64,000 bases of DNA from Drosophila pseudoobscura (taxonomy: Eukaryota; Arthropoda; Insecta; Diptera; Drosophilidae), in assembly GCF_009870125.1 (NCBI RefSeq), contig NC_046679.1, forward strand, positions 13,764,001-13,828,000, in the 5' to 3' direction. The notes beneath the pieces were generated by a model. That model did not search any database and was not told where the DNA came from. It worked only from the letters and a program-made list of their open reading frames with translations. Below, piece by piece: positions 10,063 to 22,500 of the stretch. The first letter of the stretch is position 1. Each line of letters starts with the position of its first letter. The position numbers and the translations under genes were made by a program.

Positions 10063-13000
10063 CTCTTCCACACCCATACCTACCCTTCAAGCGTGGTAGA
10101 GCGGTGGAGTGCGGCATGTGGCAGCTTTTGGGTCCGTGCGCCCCAAGTATGCAATAAAATAAAATATTTATTCATGCATGCGCATGCAAACAAGTACGCG
10201 GCAAATTTCGCCTGAATTTTATTTTATTTCTATGGAATAAAACCCAAAATAAAATAAGCACCCGAAGCAAGTACTTGCTTTGTGGCAGTTCCGGCATTTT
10301 ATAACGCACTCTATAAAGAATTTTGGCGGCTTGGGTACAAATTACCGTCGCAAATTAAACAAACGCCAATTGATTGAAGAAAATCATAGTTTAGGAGCTA
10401 AAGATTAGGGTAGCATTGGAGATCCATCTTTCACCCAGTAATGCTGAAGTTCGCCGATTGCATACGTTTAATGATATATTAATTAATCAATAAAATTATA
10501 ACAAAAACGTCGTAAGTGTTCGAAAACCCCTTTGCCTTTAACTTTTTTATACGCTTTTAATTCAAAACCTCACTCCTCTGATAAACCCACAACCAATTTA
10601 TTTCAAATTAAAAAATAAAATAGTCCCCAGAAAGTTTTTTATTTTGTAGCAAAACTTATCCCCCTCTCAAGCGACAAGTGAATTGTTCAATGTGTTGTTG
10701 ATTGATTTACAATTTTCCCCAATCTGTGTATTTTCATTTCCTTTTTAGGGGCCTCAGGGGACAAACATTTGTCATCGGTTTATAGCAATAAAGGATTACA
10801 TGAATAGTAAAACGAAACCCAATAATAAAAGTAGCAACCGAAAACAAAATAAAATAACATTTATATAGATTTGTGTGTTTAATGTTTTAGGGACAGCATG
10901 TGGTGGGGCCGGCCACCAAAAGATTTGCATAGAGCAATTAAAAATATAGAAACCGAAGCCTGGAGGCAGGTGCTGGATGAAAATGAATTTTAATTAAATG
11001 GAAACACCATGAAAAAACTTCAAAAAATACAAGTTTCCGGCTACCCAATGGAGACGGAAAGCTAAAATTCAATTAAACTAAAGTTTTGCCTTGCAGATAA
11101 ATTCCTCAAAATTGTTTCCACTTATATGTGCAGCCACGATAGGATCGAGGGCGTTCACTGAAAAGAGCAAAACTTGGCAAAAAATGCAGCCAACTCGAGT
11201 TAAGGAGTAGACTTAAGCCAGGTCCTGTCCGTCAATGATTGTCTGGAGCTGTAGAGATTCCTTTGCCTCCTCTCTCTTTGACCACTGTCTGAGTGCGTTC
11301 GATGATGAGCCAATGACCATGAACTTTATGGACATTTTGCGGTTAAACCTTGTTTCTTCTTCACTTTCTCTTCTCTCCTTTCTTGCTTTCTCTATGTGTG
11401 TGATTGGCAAATATTTTTGCTTGCTTGGAAAATATTTGTGCCACTAGAAGAGGAGCATGGATGTGAATCTCTAGCTGAAAATCCAGGACTGCAAGCAGCC
11501 GCAGGCGAACAAAATGTGCAGCATATTAAACACTTTCCCCTCGCAGGATCCTGGAGTTGATTTTCCATGGAGTCATTGAACCGCAAAGGGCATAAAGCTG
11601 CCAATTTGCATGACAGACTCCCAGCCACTGAGTGATGGCAATGGAAATGGGATTGCCGTATGCATGAGGTGACCCAGCCGCAGAGTCGGAATAAACGTAA
11701 GTGGATTCTGTTGTGAAGGGCGCCCTGAAGTATCCAGTCTGAAAGTACAGGATTCACTGACCATAGATTAATAGCAAGAAAGAAAAACTTATTACGGCAT
11801 GACATTCCACGAAGATTTTCCTGTTCTATTTCCATATGATATTAATGGTGCGTGATAAGTACATACTGTATAACTATTTCTGAAGCATTCGAATATCTAT
11901 TAAAGTCGAAAGATGGAAATTAGGTACACACTTTAGTTACTACATTAAATATTCGATTCATTCATCGAGTGGATCGAGCTGCAGATATTACAGCTTTTGG
12001 AGCTCCACAATGATCATTGAAATATATGGGATTCTAATACTGAGGGCCTCTATAATATGGACTGTCGAAGCAAGTGAATCAGCTCGCCCTTAAGGTAGCT
12101 TTTAGGTATAATTCTGGGTCGCTCATATCCTGCATATCCTGTGCAACTATTGGACACACTCCATTTAAGACTTCAGTTCATGTGCAAGACAATACAATAA
12201 CATAAGTAGGCCTTAAATTTACAGAAGATTTCAGTACTCTTTAACAGAACTTAAATTGCATTCAGGTTCCACAATTTACCCGTACAATATATGATTTCCC
12301 TAGGTCTGTCCGTAGTAGTCCAGCTTGTATTCCTGGATGCCAGGAGTATATCAAGCCAGGAGCGGGAACTCCACCCCTTTGTTCCATCTATTCTTTAATC
12401 ACTTTCAATGCCCCCTTTACCACTTAACAATCCTTTAGTTTAAAGCTCAGAGATGTTTTTAATTATCACCAGCACCAAAAGATAGCCCGAAATACTTTGC
12501 AAAAATAAAAACTGATTGTTGCTCCGAGCAGGAGCGTTGACTGCATCAGAAATAACATAGCGACTCAACGACTGCTGTTGCAGTTGCCCCTCTTGGAGGT
12601 TCTTGCCCTTGGCGTATTGTAAATTTTAATGACCGCGACAAAGGGTTAAGGATGGAGACAGCGCTGGCACTGGGACCCGGAGCCGATTTTGCAATGAGAA
12701 AAAATTTAAACAATGACAAACAAGCAAAGAAAAAAGTGGCGAAAATAAAACCAGAGTGAAAATAAAATATTCCGTAATAATGCATAAAATAAAGGAAATG
12801 GGGCTCGGTAGTCGAGACTCGAGAAGAATTGAGTTTCTCTCCGCATAAAATTCACACGAAACACGGAACGGAGTCGAGTGGAGTGGAGTGGAGTGTTAGT
12901 GTTGTTCTCCATAAAATAAATACGAATTTTGGAGTGGGTGAATACACAAGTACGGAGGAGTACCACGGATATTGTCAACGACATTTCTTGTGGATTTTTT

Positions 13001-13688
13001 TTGGGCTGCTGCTGCTGCTGTGGCTGCAGCGTACTTTTTATCAACTTTAAATCCGCAAAATGAGTTTTTCTTGTGGATTTGCATAGATTAAATTGCAATG
13101 GCTCTACCCTCTACTAGAAGTATACACAACACATTATATATATGTATGAACCTAATATTTTTTGGTGCCGGACGGACACTGGTCGTTGTTCAGAGTTCGT
13201 TGTTGGCTGTTGGATACCTCGTTATGGTATCGTTTGTTAAGCCAGAATCACTGGCTCGTGTCCCATTTGCCTTTTTTTGAGATTCTGTTGAACTTCTGGC
13301 CAACATTTTGCTGTTGGCTTTCGGTCTTTTGTCATCGATTTTGTGGTTCAACTGCGCTTGGTGGCCATTCCTGCCAGCCATTCCTTGCTACGCTACGATT
13401 TCTTTAGTTTTTGGCTTTACTTTTTTTTTGGGGCTCGGGCCAAACTTTTTGTGTCGCTTGAAAACTCATTTAAAGTTTGGAAAGTGTTGATAGATGGCTG
13501 CCAGCCAGTCAACCACGCCCCTGTGGGCGCACCCTGTCTTAGAAGTTTCCCATTCTCATGCTTTTGGCCCTGTTCTGTTTTGGCTAAGGCTGTTTTCATT
13601 AGCCCAGTCCCAGTCCCAGTCCCCGACCCTTGTGGATTAGGTTGACACGTGACGCACTTCAGCCTTAGGGCTCAGATCCTTACCCTCC

Positions 13689-13717
13689 AAAAAATAAAAA
13701 TAAAAATAAAAATAAAA
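13689..13717. repeat. (AAAAAT)n-type simple repeat
   Basis: Repeated AATAAA-like units of A-rich sequence, low complexity. The embedded AATAAA strings should not be read as poly(A) signals here. Confidence 0.8.
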
Positions 13718-14732
13718 CATCAAAAAAGAGACAAAAAGAAAACTTGTTGATAGTTGTTTGACAAAAGCTCAGGGCTTTCCATGAGATGGGCATGAGAAGG
13801 GAATGGGTCTGGCTCTGGGTCTGGGCCTGATTCACTTTAAAAAGCAACACGTGTCGTGCTAGAGTCAGGTCCTGACCGAGTCCTGGGGCATGGCCCCACT
13901 AAAAGGCATTTTGATTGATGTGTGGCACAAAAGTGTCTGGGCACACCGTCACTTTGCAAATTTCGGAGCAATTGACAGGCCCCACATGCGACCAAAAAGG
14001 AAAACAACCCAGATTTTGTCCAACTGTCAACTCAGTTTGTGTGGAGGATTCCCCTAGATTCGTATCACAAATTAGGGAATTATAACTGCTTTTTATGTAG
14101 AGCGTAGAGTGTCCGGTTTTAGTTGCCAGAGAACTACGTCTAAATGGGCAGCTAGGCAATCAGAAAATGTCAAGTGCACTCCTCCATCGGTTCCTCCGGC
14201 CAGTCCAGTCCCACAAAGGAGCTGGGACTGAAAATACTGAAAAGCATTTTCACTTCCATCCAACCAACGAAACTGGACGAAAAAACCCTCTCAATTTTTT
14301 TGCTGAATTAAGTCAAGGCGCAGAAGCGAATGTGAGAGGGCTATATGGAGATGGAGGGCATTCAGCCTGAGTTTTGGGGTCTGTGAGCAACACCTGTTGT
14401 AGTTGTTGCTTTTCTTAGTCCGATGGTAGTCAAGATCAAGCCATAAACTATTGACCCACTCACCAAGCAGATTGTAAGGGAAAACTTCTCGCAGAGGAAG
14501 TTAGTAAAGTCAAAGTTATTCGGAGGCGGATAGACCGGCACTTCAAACCTTTTGTTTTTTATGGTAGTTATCTCTGAGAAACTAAACATTAAGATACGTC
14601 ACTTACTGAACGATACAACTCAAATTGATTTAATAAAATGTTTAAGAGGTCAGCTTTTTGAGAGTGGGTCTTCGCCTCACTGTTTGGCTTATGCGATCCG
14701 TTCCATAAATTTAGGTATCACTCTGTAGATAG

Positions 14733-15176
14733 TTGCGGAGTGAAGAAGCAGTGCTTTGCGATCTCCAGCATCCGTTGCATCTTGTTCGGGAACTAGTCCC
14801 AGCCCTCGCACTGCTTCCCTGCCACCAACATATCCAACAAAAAATCCCTGTGGCTTTGGGATTTCGGCATTCGGTTCAATTAAAAAAATTCCGGAATATC
14901 TTTATCCAGTCCACGTGGAACTGGAGGACGACAACAACCTCGATGGGAAGATGGGACGAACCTGAATTGTGCCCGCGATGTCGATACGGATCAGTATTGC
15001 AAGGAAGCCTTGCCGTGGCAGTACTTTGCTGCTCCTCGTGCTGGGGTTCCACCGGGCAAATCCGGACTATTGTAGGTCTTGCAGCATCGTGTGGAATCGA
15101 AAAAACACCGCCAGAGCTTGCACAAAGTCCTCGTTTTGCGTGTCATTCATTTTCTGAGAACCGAGTGGAAAAGTGA
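14733..15176 (+). other. Coding-like stretch with broken frames, identity unknown
   Basis: One plus-strand frame is open for 147 codons, but the more protein-like peptides fall in the other frames. IKKIPEYLYPVHVELEDD is followed, after a shift, by CARDVDTDQYCKEALPWQYF and APRAGVPPGKSG. The texture (acidic and aromatic residues, few stops in short blocks) suggests a decayed gene or retrocopy. I do not recognise the protein, and this could be chance. Confidence 0.25.
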
Positions 15177-16050
15177 GATTTTATTCGTCTTGCAGTATCC
15201 TCTGCAGCAAGAAGCTGTCTTGCTCTCTTCTAATTCAGACTACAACAATTTATCACTAGGAAAATAAATAGGAAACAAATAGCGTAGTTACATACATATC
15301 TCTCTTCTCTTTTGTTAAAATTTGTTTCAGCAGCTGCTCGCTTTTGGCTAGGAATTAAGCTGAAAAAAGCTACATATGGGTGTCAAAATTCAGGGATGAC
15401 TTTTACGGATGATTCATCAAAAATTCAAACTGAATTTGATTTACGATGCAGCATGTGCTAGTGTGTTTAGGTATGTATGTATGTGAAGGTGAAGGTGTGC
15501 TGCTGCGCCGCATAGGTGGGGCTTAAGGAATGAAAAGACATTTTATTTGAAATTCTTCATCCTCCTAGGATTGATTAGAATTAAAGTGATTAGGATTTAC
15601 AGAGACAGGAGAATTTTTGTTGCTGGTATGGGTGTATTTATAGTGTGTTCATAGCAATCAATGGAAAAACAGGCCTTCCAAATAATTCCGGACAACAGAC
15701 AGACTGACGGAATGGACAACGTTTTATAAACCGAAAAACACGTTTTTTCTTCACATTTTTTGTTAAATTTCAGCCTCATATGTCCGATCAGACTCGATTG
15801 CTCATATGCTTTTTTATGCCAGGCAGTTCTTTCAGGGTTGACTTCATCCTTGGTAGTTGCTTTAAAACGCAAACCTAACAAAAAAACCACGAAAAACTAA
15901 TAAGAAGAAGGACCAAGAAGCAAGAAATAACTAGAACGAACCAAAACTCCCATTGCAAATACAAAGACGTCTTTCTCTTTTTGACGTAGTCTAACACTGA
16001 AGCACGGTGCTGATTTGTTTGGTTATTGGATCTACTTTATTTCACCACAT

Positions 16051-16509
16051 TTACGTTGGTTTTTTTTTGTTTGTTTTCTTCATTGAGCCTTCTGTTTTTT
16101 GTTTCCCTCCTTCGCCATCGCTTTCGCAGGCCACAATTTTTACCTTGTCGACTTTGGCGATCACGTGGTTTTTCGAGCAAAATTCCACATCTTTCAGCCT
16201 GAGGGTCCAGACATTGTCGCAGAATTGGTAGGAACTCAGCCGTGACCCCGTGAAGGTAAGGCATGTCTTCACATTCTCTTTGAAAGCCTCGTTGATGCTC
16301 ACGTCGTACTGTTGGAGCACCTTGCCGGCGAGGAATGGCGACATCTGCCCGTTCTGCAATGGAAAGCCCTCGCTCTTAATGGCTCTTGCATTTGCGACGA
16401 GACGCGACGCTTTAAGGCTTTTTTGCCTGGGACTCACCTTGACGAGTTCGTCGAGAGTATCCTGCAACGTGATGCCCACGGTGGACGATCGGTATAGCTG
16501 ATAGGCCAT
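16051..16509 (-). CDS. TfIIA-S-2: TFIIA small (gamma) subunit paralog, TfIIA-S-2-like
   Basis: Two exons (16438-16509 and 16051-16353, minus strand) give 124 aa. The sequence [20 protein letters not shown] matches the N-terminal helices of TFIIA gamma, and [17 protein letters not shown] followed by [12 protein letters not shown] matches its C-terminal beta barrel. In this family the subunit pairs with the large TFIIA subunit and stabilises TBP on DNA. It has a charged tail after the usual end ([18 protein letters not shown]) and many changes against the canonical small subunit of about 106 aa, which fits the fast-evolving testis-type paralog rather than TfIIA-S itself. The 84 bp intron has a GTGAGT donor and a TTGCAG acceptor and is open in frame. 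The paralog assignment is inference. Confidence 0.85.
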   Translation of the reverse strand: MAYQLYRSSTVGITLQDTLDELVKVSPRQKSLKASRLVANARAIKSEGFPLQNGQMSPFLAGKVLQQYDVSINEAFKENVKTCLTFTGSRLSSYQFCDNVWTLRLKDVEFCSKNHVIAKVDKVKIVACESDGEGGKQKTEGSMKKTNKKKPT

Positions 16510-16611
16510 CTTCTGGTTGCTTTTCAAGAGCAATTACGTTTCTAATTGAAATTTGACACTCAAGCTCGATTCAAGAATTTATAAATTTTTTATCAATTTA
16601 ATGTCAATTAT

Positions 16612-16648
16612 CAGGGTGACCGTTTACGATATACTTTTTGGTATATTC
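16612..16648 (-). promoter_or_regulatory. Possible core-promoter motifs of the TFIIA paralog
   Basis: The minus strand carries CGGTCACCCTG at 16612-16622, one mismatch from fly Motif 1 (YGGTCACACTR). About 20 bp away on the plus strand is TTTTGGTATATT, which resembles fly core motif 6. Both lie 100-140 bp upstream of the ATG, a plausible distance. These are matches by eye only. Confidence 0.4.
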
Positions 16649-16708
16649 CAATTCCATTCCATTCCAATGCTTTAATTGAACGAACACCAGCGGCTGCTGC
16701 TGAGGGTG

Positions 16709-16971
16709 TTATGGCACAGGTCGTTCCTTCACCATGTCCGTCTGCAAGCGTTCAATCGTACCCTTGGAAAGAGCGATAATATTATTATATTTATTAATTT
16801 TTAGGTATGTTAAATACTATTTCATGCTAAATTCTTTCGATACTATTGAATCGATTTGGCAAACGATGGGACGGACCATATCGGACGGAATCACGATACA
16901 CAGCTGTTGAAAAAAAAAAGGTTCCAGCCGCGTCTCCTCTGCCATCACCACCGGCACCGATTCAGACGATA
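16709..16971 (-). pseudogene. Orphan coding remnant upstream of the TFIIA paralog, identity unknown
   Basis: On the minus strand a block after a good acceptor (TTTGCAG) reads SSESVPVVMAEETRLEP, then QQLCIVIPSDMVRPIVCQID, and ends at a TAG. About 80 bp further on, a second block reads SKGTIERLQTDMVKERPVP and ends in TAA at 16709-16711. Both have a coding texture, but I could not join them by convincing splice sites. A run of ten T falls inside the first. It may be the last exons of a rapidly changing gene or a decayed duplicate. The protein is not recognised. Confidence 0.35.
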
Positions 16972-17416
16972 CTGCAAATGAAGATATATTAAGCATTATA
17001 TTATAGGCTCTGCACATTCCGGGGGAACGTTGGGATGAGTCATCGAAAGTCCCATACTGCAGTGTAGATATCTAATTGTTTAAAGTAAGAAAATATGTGT
17101 CTATGTCAAAAGCTTTGTCACTGTCGGTCGACGCAAATACAGTAATAGATCTTGTTTGGTAGCCAAGACCTAGGAACAAGCGAATGGGGTCCCACTCATG
17201 GGAATAAGCACATGCTCTGTATTTAGTGTACTAGCAAGTATCAACGACTACTGTAATCCAAATCAAACCTTCTCCGACTTCTCAATCACCCCTCGATTCC
17301 TTTGATCATTTGATTTTTTAGTTTAAGCCTGGAAGTATCTCCAAACGCTCGAGCTGGACATACGTTTAAAAACAAGTCAACATTTGTGATCACAGAACCA
17401 AAAACAAGAACTAACA

Positions 17417-18199
17417 ATGCAAGTCGGCAGTCAGTACGGAAATCTGGGAGGATCTCAAGCTGAGTTCTTGGCCATGGGGCCGTATGGATCGTACGGCTCT
17501 GGCGATCCCGAGGGCCAGCCGAAGAACATAGGATTCAACGATGGCAGCATCCGACGGGGATTCATCCGGAAGGTGTACCTTATACTGATGGCCCAACTGG
17601 TGGCCACCTTCGGGGCCGTGTCGATCTTCGTATTCAACGATAATGTCAAGATGTACGCCCTGCAGAATAGGTGGGTCTTCTTTGTGGCCCTGTTTTTGAT
17701 GCTGGTCACGCTGCTGGGGCTGGTGTGCAGCGAGAGTCTACGTCGCCAGACACCGATGAACTTCATCTTCCTGGGGGGCTTCACCGTGGCCCAGTCCCTG
17801 CTGCTGGGCGTGTCGGCCTGTCGCTTTGCTCCCACGGAGGTCCTGATGGCCGTGGGAATCACGGCTGCCGTCTGCCTGGCCCTCACGCTGTTCGCCATGC
17901 AGACAAAGTACGACTTTACCATGATGGGAGGCCTCCTCATCACACTGCTGGTGATCCTCCTGATCTTTGGGCTTGTGGCTGTGTTTGTGGGTGGCAGCAT
18001 GCTCACCCTCATCTATGCTTCGGTCAGCGCCCTTCTGTTCTCCATGTACCTGATCTACGACACACAGCTGATGATGGGTGGCGGCCACCGTTACTCCATC
18101 AGCCCCGAAGAGTACATATTTGCGGCCCTGAACCTTTACTTGGATATAATTAACATATTCATGGACATTCTGGCCATAATTGGAAGGTCGGACAACTAG
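17417..18199 (+). CDS. Lifeguard/Bax-inhibitor-1-like (TMBIM family) seven-pass membrane protein
   Basis: A single uninterrupted 260-aa ORF starts with MQVGSQYGNLG. After a 45-residue Gly/Ser-rich cytosolic N-terminus come about seven hydrophobic segments, beginning GFIRKVYLILMAQLVATFGA and ending near FAALNLYLDIINIFMDIL. The late signature MYLIYDTQLMMGGGHRYSIS, with paired acidic residues in the last helices, is typical of the Lifeguard branch. Members of this family sit in ER/Golgi membranes, leak calcium and dampen cell death. No intron is present, so it may be an old retrocopy of a multi-exon relative; such fly copies are often testis-biased. An AATAAA lies 108 bp after the stop. The family call is secure; the exact ortholog (CG9722-like?) is from memory. 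Confidence 0.9.
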   Translation: MQVGSQYGNLGGSQAEFLAMGPYGSYGSGDPEGQPKNIGFNDGSIRRGFIRKVYLILMAQLVATFGAVSIFVFNDNVKMYALQNRWVFFVALFLMLVTLLGLVCSESLRRQTPMNFIFLGGFTVAQSLLLGVSACRFAPTEVLMAVGITAAVCLALTLFAMQTKYDFTMMGGLLITLLVILLIFGLVAVFVGGSMLTLIYASVSALLFSMYLIYDTQLMMGGGHRYSISPEEYIFAALNLYLDIINIFMDILAIIGRSDN

Positions 18200-18306
18200 C
18201 AGAAACAAACATCCGTTAACTGCAAACTGTTTAAATATGCTGCATACTTTTGGGCTTCCCTTTGATAACCAACTCTCATATAATTTGTTGATTGCGCTCA
18301 CAGACC

Positions 18307-18312
18307 AATAAA
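18307..18312 (+). terminator. Poly(A) signal of the Lifeguard-like gene
   Basis: A canonical AATAAA lies about 108 bp beyond the stop codon of the gene ending at 18199. Confidence 0.6.
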
Positions 18313-19541
18313 TCAAATTGTGCAGCATTAATTGAGGCTCGTTTACTCGTTTTCGAGTCAATTGGGTTGGGGAATAAATTACAACGATTACAGGACAACA
18401 GGTGGACCGCGCACTCGTCCCCCCGCCTACCTGTGCATCCGCATTGTCAATTAAGTTATTAGTTCAGAGCAATAAAACTGTCAAGGCCATAACAATATTA
18501 ACATAAAGCCTACATAAATTGGACGAAACTTTGGCAATAAATGTATCTACAAAAGTCAGGGGAGTGTGTGGCTGTGGATGTGTGTCGCTGACAGAAACAG
18601 TCCGGTCCGGTCCCAAGGCGAGAAGTCGCCGGCCGTCGCTTGGTCAAACAAATCAAGTGAACTCGGGGGCAACATCTGGCCAGGGTATACATTTAATTAA
18701 CAATTGACAGTCGCCTGACAGTTGGCTAAGCACACAAAAGAACCCAAGACGCAGGAATACGGGAATACGAGGCAGGGATGCGGGTGTGGACTCCATAGGG
18801 ACTAGATCAGATATCGCCAGTGCTGACTGGTTCTGCTGTGGAGCTACGGAAAATGGATGAATGGAAATTAGAGAACAGTATAACAAAAGAAGGAATAGAT
18901 CTGCAGATCATATAACACCAATAATTCCCGTCAGACGAATCAAATATCTACCAAGTCACCAGATCTCTTAAGTTCCCTATAAAAAGTTCATTTGAAAACT
19001 AGTTCCAGCGATGGAACCCAATCAGACAGCACTAATAGGACCTGAACAAGAAGAGAAATGACCCCAAAAAGTTTGCGGTTGGCCATCAATAAAAGTTGGC
19101 TGGCGCATTCACATTCACATCCACATCCGAGCATCCGCATTCGAATCCTCCCATCTTATCTGCTCGCACGACCATGACCATGACCATGATCCCTGGCCGC
19201 AGTAAAGGTTCTTTTTGGTTCTTCCAAACGTTTCAACCGCTTGGTTTTGCATCTGTAGTTGTGTCTGTGTTTTTGTTTCCTGTCAATGCTTTTGTCACTT
19301 TTCACACGTGTACACACATTCAAGCACACCATATATTTACCGAGAGAAAGGCCAAGAGGGCGCCCGCATTTTTGTTGTCACGTTTGTGGCTTATGTACAC
19401 ATTGCCCGGTCGGAAAAGCGCAAAAGTATCCCGAAACTAACCGTGATTCATGTAAAACATGCGCTTGCCCCACACCAACATTCACAAAAACACTCATTCA
19501 TGTGTAATGCGAATACGTGGAGTCATGAGTCCCCCCTCCCG

Positions 19542-19569
19542 ACACACACACATACATACATACATACAT
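19542..19569. repeat. (CA)n followed by (CATA)n microsatellite
   Basis: About five CA units run into repeated CATA units. Confidence 0.8.
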
Positions 19570-22500
19570 CATTCAGTGCCCGCATTCATACGGAACTTGC
19601 ATAAAGGCAACACTCACAGAAAAGTTTACGCTTATGGCCGAAATACAGAACGTTTTTATTTCTACTTTAGTTTTAGCTCTCTGTTTTTACAGCTTTCGGG
19701 AACTTTTGCATATTCCAACAGCAAAGACAGCGAGAAAGAGAAGGGGATAGAGGGAGTGTGGGGGTTACAAGAGACAGCTATGGAGAAACTATTATGAATA
19801 TTATATTTAGGACATGTTGCAAGTGCGTTAATGAGTTTTTTGTGCCCGTTTTGCTATCCCGGCTCTATGTAATTAGTACCGCATAGAAGTCGCCCGACCG
19901 ACCCCAAGCTGTGGCCATTAATCACATTACTCACCCACTGACAGGCGGACAGGCGAGCTGGCGGGCAGACTGACTGAGGAACAGGCCAAAGTTGACACAG
20001 ATTTGACCTGAAGGGGGTTTAGCCAAAGGACTCTTTGTACTTTACCATGCATGATAGTTGAAAGGAGATACGTACATATGTATATTGTTAGCAGTAAAGG
20101 GTTCATTGTACTGTCACCTGAAGGAAAGCAAACAAACGTACTTAAACTCGTTGCTAAACCACTAATTTAATATATTCAATAAAAGATGTCATAATAGTTG
20201 ACAAACACATTCATATTCACAGGTAATTCCGTAATTGATTCGAGCTATGATACGTGAAACCTATTCAATTAAGTCCATGTTTGAGTTGAGCTAGTACTGG
20301 ACTTGGCTTGGTTAATTAATTGGTTAATTAATGGGTAAGGTCAGTTCTCGAATAGGTCTAGAAATAGGTTTGTCAGGCAGCAATTAGGAAAGATAAATAT
20401 TTATATAGATAGGTCAATAAACATAGGGAACTGCAGTGAAGTCATATATCTGTTTATAAAATACGTATCGAAGTACATATATCAAATTACATATATCAAA
20501 TTCTGTTCTGGCATGATTCATGGAGGTTAATTTATTCGTTTTTTAAGGAGTGCACATGTCTTACCATTAATATCAAATTTCAGGCAAAGGAAATTACTTT
20601 CTGTCCACACATTCTCTCATTGGATCATGTCCTACGGAATTTCCTTCCTTACAACTGTAGAAGACAAACAAACTCTATAAACCCACCCAATTAACCCATC
20701 GAATGATTTCCTAACTGAATCAGAGCCCCAGAGCATCCACATCCATAAAATGTTGAGCCGAAAGTGAGCTGCAGCTTTGCAAGAGTAAATGTATGTACGA
20801 GTATCTTTGATTTAAGCAAAAATTCAGTTTCCTTGTGGAATTTCGGAGGAATTTCCGTTTTCAGTGTGCCGTCCGCCTACCGATGTCCAAAATCAATACA
20901 AACTCGGACTCAATCAAACATTTCCCCATCTGCATTCCGGTTCAGTGCTCTCTGCTTTTGCTCCCAATCACAGATTTTTCTTTATATCAATTTTCACAAA
21001 ACTCTGCTACACTTCTGCCCGCACTCCGGACATCTGACACTCTCGCCCTTCCGACCAGTGCGCTGTGCAGTTTATTTTGCAATCAAATTGTTTTTATCAC
21101 ATCCGCACAACTAAACTGTAAACATTTGCAAGCAACACTTTTGCCAGTTCCGGCTTTCCTCGAAAAAATGGTCCCTCTAAATCCAGAAAATAGAAAAACA
21201 TAGGGGAATGCAAAGTGACTATGATGCAGGGGCCAGGAGCGGAATCAGGTTTTTAAAGTTTGGGTTGAGTGAAAGATTGAAAATATCCACTAAATATCCC
21301 ACAATCACGGATAGAGGACATTGGAACTAAGACGATGCTGTATCCACCATGTGGTCTACATTTAATCCATTTTGCAATCAGAATGATAGTTAGTGCTCAG
21401 TTAGTTAGCGTGATATCTTTATCATTTAATTGATCAAATTTGCACTTCCCCAAACCCAATATGCCCCATAAATAAGTCATTAAATGGGCCCACCCATCTC
21501 ATCCCAGTCCGCCCCTGGACATGGAAAGGCAGACACGCAAAGAAAAATAGAAAAGAATGTTAAAAAAGAAAGCCCGACTAAAAATGCAACGAAAAATTAG
21601 AAAAACGACGAGTGGAAAGGCGAGACGCACAGTCAATGTTAGAGAGCGAAAGGAGGGGCGGCTACAAATTGTTTCGATGAAGGCAAAGAAATTTGCAATC
21701 AAAGTTGAGAGATTCTGCTGCTCCTCTATTGGGTATTTTTTCTGTAGTTTGCAGTTGTTTGGGTTTTAGCCACATTTAACTTGAGTTTGCGGAACGCAGG
21801 AGGATTGAAAATCAAACCGAGGGCGAAATTCAATTAATGGCTCGGCGGGAAAACAGTTTGAAAGCGACTAATTGTTGGTCGGAAAGTTGGCAAACAAGTC
21901 TGTGAATGGAATACCATATGCCAGCGAATTTCGTTGTGGAGGGTACGAGTGCTGTGCGCTTTTTGGGGCAATGGGAATTCATGAAAATTTCAATCGCTTT
22001 CCGTTTTGCGGTAAGCTGCTTAAATGCGCCTTTGATCCACGGAGTGGTCGGGACCCCCAGGACCCTGAACCAGCATCCTCTAACTTCGACCAGAGTCAAT
22101 TTTTGACCGGCCACGTGATGAGCATCAAAAGCGTATTCAAATCCAATGCCAGAAAGTGACAAACAGACAAGAGGCAGAGTTCAGGGGAAGTTGGCCAAAC
22201 ATACAAATTGTCGAGCCGCATTTACAATGGACGCTGGGGGTCAGAAGGTGGCCTGGGGGCCTGTGGGGGCACAGACAGTAGCCGGAGCAGTCATGCACAC
22301 GGAACCACAGACCCGGATTGGGGCTCGGACTTGCCTTTGGAAAGGGAATAAGCCTGAAGCCTCTGGAGCGTGGACAATTTAACAATCTTATTTATTTATG
22401 AAAGCCAAAATGCACTTCGATTGTCCGACAATGGAAGATGTGACCGAAATTCAATTTAAATCGTCAACTTATTGATGGCCATTAAGCCAATTCCAGAAGC

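Larger units (their letters stand above)
5824..16050. other. Large gene-poor intergenic region
   Basis: About 10 kb lies between the DUF4776-type gene and the TFIIA subunit gene. I see LINE fragments at 7.4-8.1 kb, short tandem repeats, and one stretch near 14.7-15.2 kb with coding-like texture but broken frames. The rest is AT-rich single-copy-looking DNA, with no ORF of convincing codon use and no tRNA-like B box. An ATTAAA near 6198 could serve the upstream gene. Enhancers may be present but cannot be read from the sequence alone. Confidence 0.6.

Noticed and set aside
19215-19604. 129-codon plus-strand ORF
   Set aside because: Codon use is unlike nearby genes and it ends in CA/TACA microsatellite translation (THTHTYIHT).
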